From Bacillus sp. USDA818B3_A (GTDB taxonomy: Bacteria; Bacillota; Bacilli; Bacillales; Cytobacillaceae), in contig NZ_JAABNN010000018.1 of NCBI RefSeq assembly GCF_009928415.1, forward strand, positions 1 to 64,000: DNA of 64,000 bases, given 5' to 3'. Position numbers and translations under genes: made by a program. Position 1 is the first letter of the stretch. Every line of letters begins with the position of its first letter. Positions 63,330 to 64,000 of the stretch are shown piece after piece. The notes under the pieces were generated by a model, which made no database searches, had not been told where the DNA came from, and worked only from the letters and a program-made list of their open reading frames with translations.

Positions 63330-64000
63330 TCAGTCGCACATGTTATTATCATGCTGTTTGTCCAGCCAGCCAATTAGATCATCTAAGAACTTCTCTTTTC
63401 CCTCCTCGTCAAATGGACGATGCTTACTTAAAGGGTACTCAATTAGCTGTTTATTGGATGAGGCAACTGTGTTAAAGAAGCTGCGAAGCTTTGTTGGAGG
63501 AGTTATTTTATCGTCAAGGCCGAATTGTAATAAGAATGGCAAGGAAATCGATGGTGCTTTATTAACCACTCGCGAAACCGCTTGGATTAAGCTTCGACCT
63601 AAACCAGGGGTCACGATATTGTGGCGTAACGAATCCGATTCGTATCTAGTCCGTATCGCTGATTTTTTCTTTAGTAATCGAAGCCTGTGAGTTTTTTTGA
63701 TACTGTAGTCTGGTTTTAAACGTCCCATCAGGCTTATGCCTAACTGCTCAACCGCCGTCACTTCGTAAGAAATGGCCGGTGAAATGGCAATGATCCCTGA
63801 AATACCCCCACTATAATCCAAAGCATACTCAAGTGTAATTAAGCCGCCAATACTATGTCCCACAATATAGATCGGCACTCCAGGCTGATCAAGAGAAACG
63901 AGCTTTCGGAACTTGTGTAAATCATCCCTGAATTCATCCCATGACCGTATATATCCCCTTTTACCTGAGCTTCTTCCATGTCCACGCAGATCAAAGGCAT
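63330..64000 (-). CDS. Alpha/beta hydrolase (monoacylglycerol lipase type), 5' end outside window
   Basis: The frame is open to the window edge, so the start lies beyond it; an internal ATG at 63878 is not the true start. Visible: FDLRGHGRSSGKRGYI, the nucleophile elbow IVGHSIGGL (Ser), FGLDDKITPP (Asp) and the His in LSKHRPFDEE. It likely hydrolyses monoglycerides or lysophospholipids. Confidence 0.85.
   Translation of the reverse strand, partial: AFDLRGHGRSSGKRGYIRSWDEFRDDLHKFRKLVSLDQPGVPIYIVGHSIGGLITLEYALDYSGGISGIIAISPAISYEVTAVEQLGISLMGRLKPDYSIKKTHRLRLLKKKSAIRTRYESDSLRHNIVTPGLGRSLIQAVSRVVNKAPSISLPFLLQFGLDDKITPPTKLRSFFNTVASSNKQLIEYPLSKHRPFDEEGKEKFLDDLIGWLDKQHDNNMCD

Overview
The window looks like a chromosomal segment from a Bacillaceae bacterium (Bacillus, Neobacillus or a close relative; genus not resolved). 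The evidence is low GC, strong AGGAGG-type ribosome binding sites, frequent TTG/GTG starts, CcpA-type cre boxes, a BirA operator before bioY, and B. subtilis-like neighbourhoods (copZ-copA, yhfUTS, YesMN-type regulation). No rRNA, tRNA or CRISPR array was seen.

Layout. 1-6.5 kb: the end of a TnpB-type gene, the copper genes copZ-copA, a CcdA/TauE-like membrane protein, a TerC-family protein and an ArsR-type regulator. 6.5-14.2 kb: a decayed MFS transporter, an unusual TIR/deoxyribosyltransferase-like protein, the biotin-linked bioY / acyl-CoA ligase / thiolase / dehydratase cluster, and a CoiA-like protein. 14.4-20 kb: an L,D-transpeptidase, then a GntR / ABC exporter / ECF sigma factor operon. 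20-26 kb: a four-carbon acid-sugar (threonate/erythronate) operon with its regulator, and a second-type lspA.

26.2-43.2 kb is a 17-kb defence island. It holds two paralogous four-gene modules, each with a MutL/MORC-like GHKL ATPase, a Z1 helicase-like protein, a PD-(D/E)XK nuclease and an AIPR protein, in the same order and on the same strand. A cytosine-5 DNA methyltransferase gene lies between them and a vsr endonuclease gene lies at the downstream end. Each module resembles the Mza-type (MutL-Z1-DUF-AIPR) systems. The tandem arrangement around one methyltransferase is the most notable feature of the window. The nuclease gene of one module carries a single-base frameshift.

43.5-48.4 kb: a conserved hypothetical gene, a FusB-type EF-G-binding protein, a CD3324-type regulator, an IS607-family element with a frameshifted tnpA and an intact tnpB lacking the usual RuvC-II glutamate, and gene remnants. 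48.5-60.6 kb: a galacturonate / rhamnogalacturonan utilisation locus (GPH symporter, GH105 hydrolase, isomerase, KduD, KduI, KdgK, KdgA, solute-binding lipoprotein, YesN/YesM two-component system). Two promoters here share the same arrangement of an 11-bp tandem direct repeat, a -35/-10 pair and a cre box, which suggests the YesN-like regulator activates both and CcpA represses both. 61-64 kb: a DUF4256 protein, a DUF554 membrane protein, a MerR regulator and the end of an alpha/beta hydrolase.

Several genes carry single-base frameshifts. Some are in clearly decaying genes, but others could be sequence errors.
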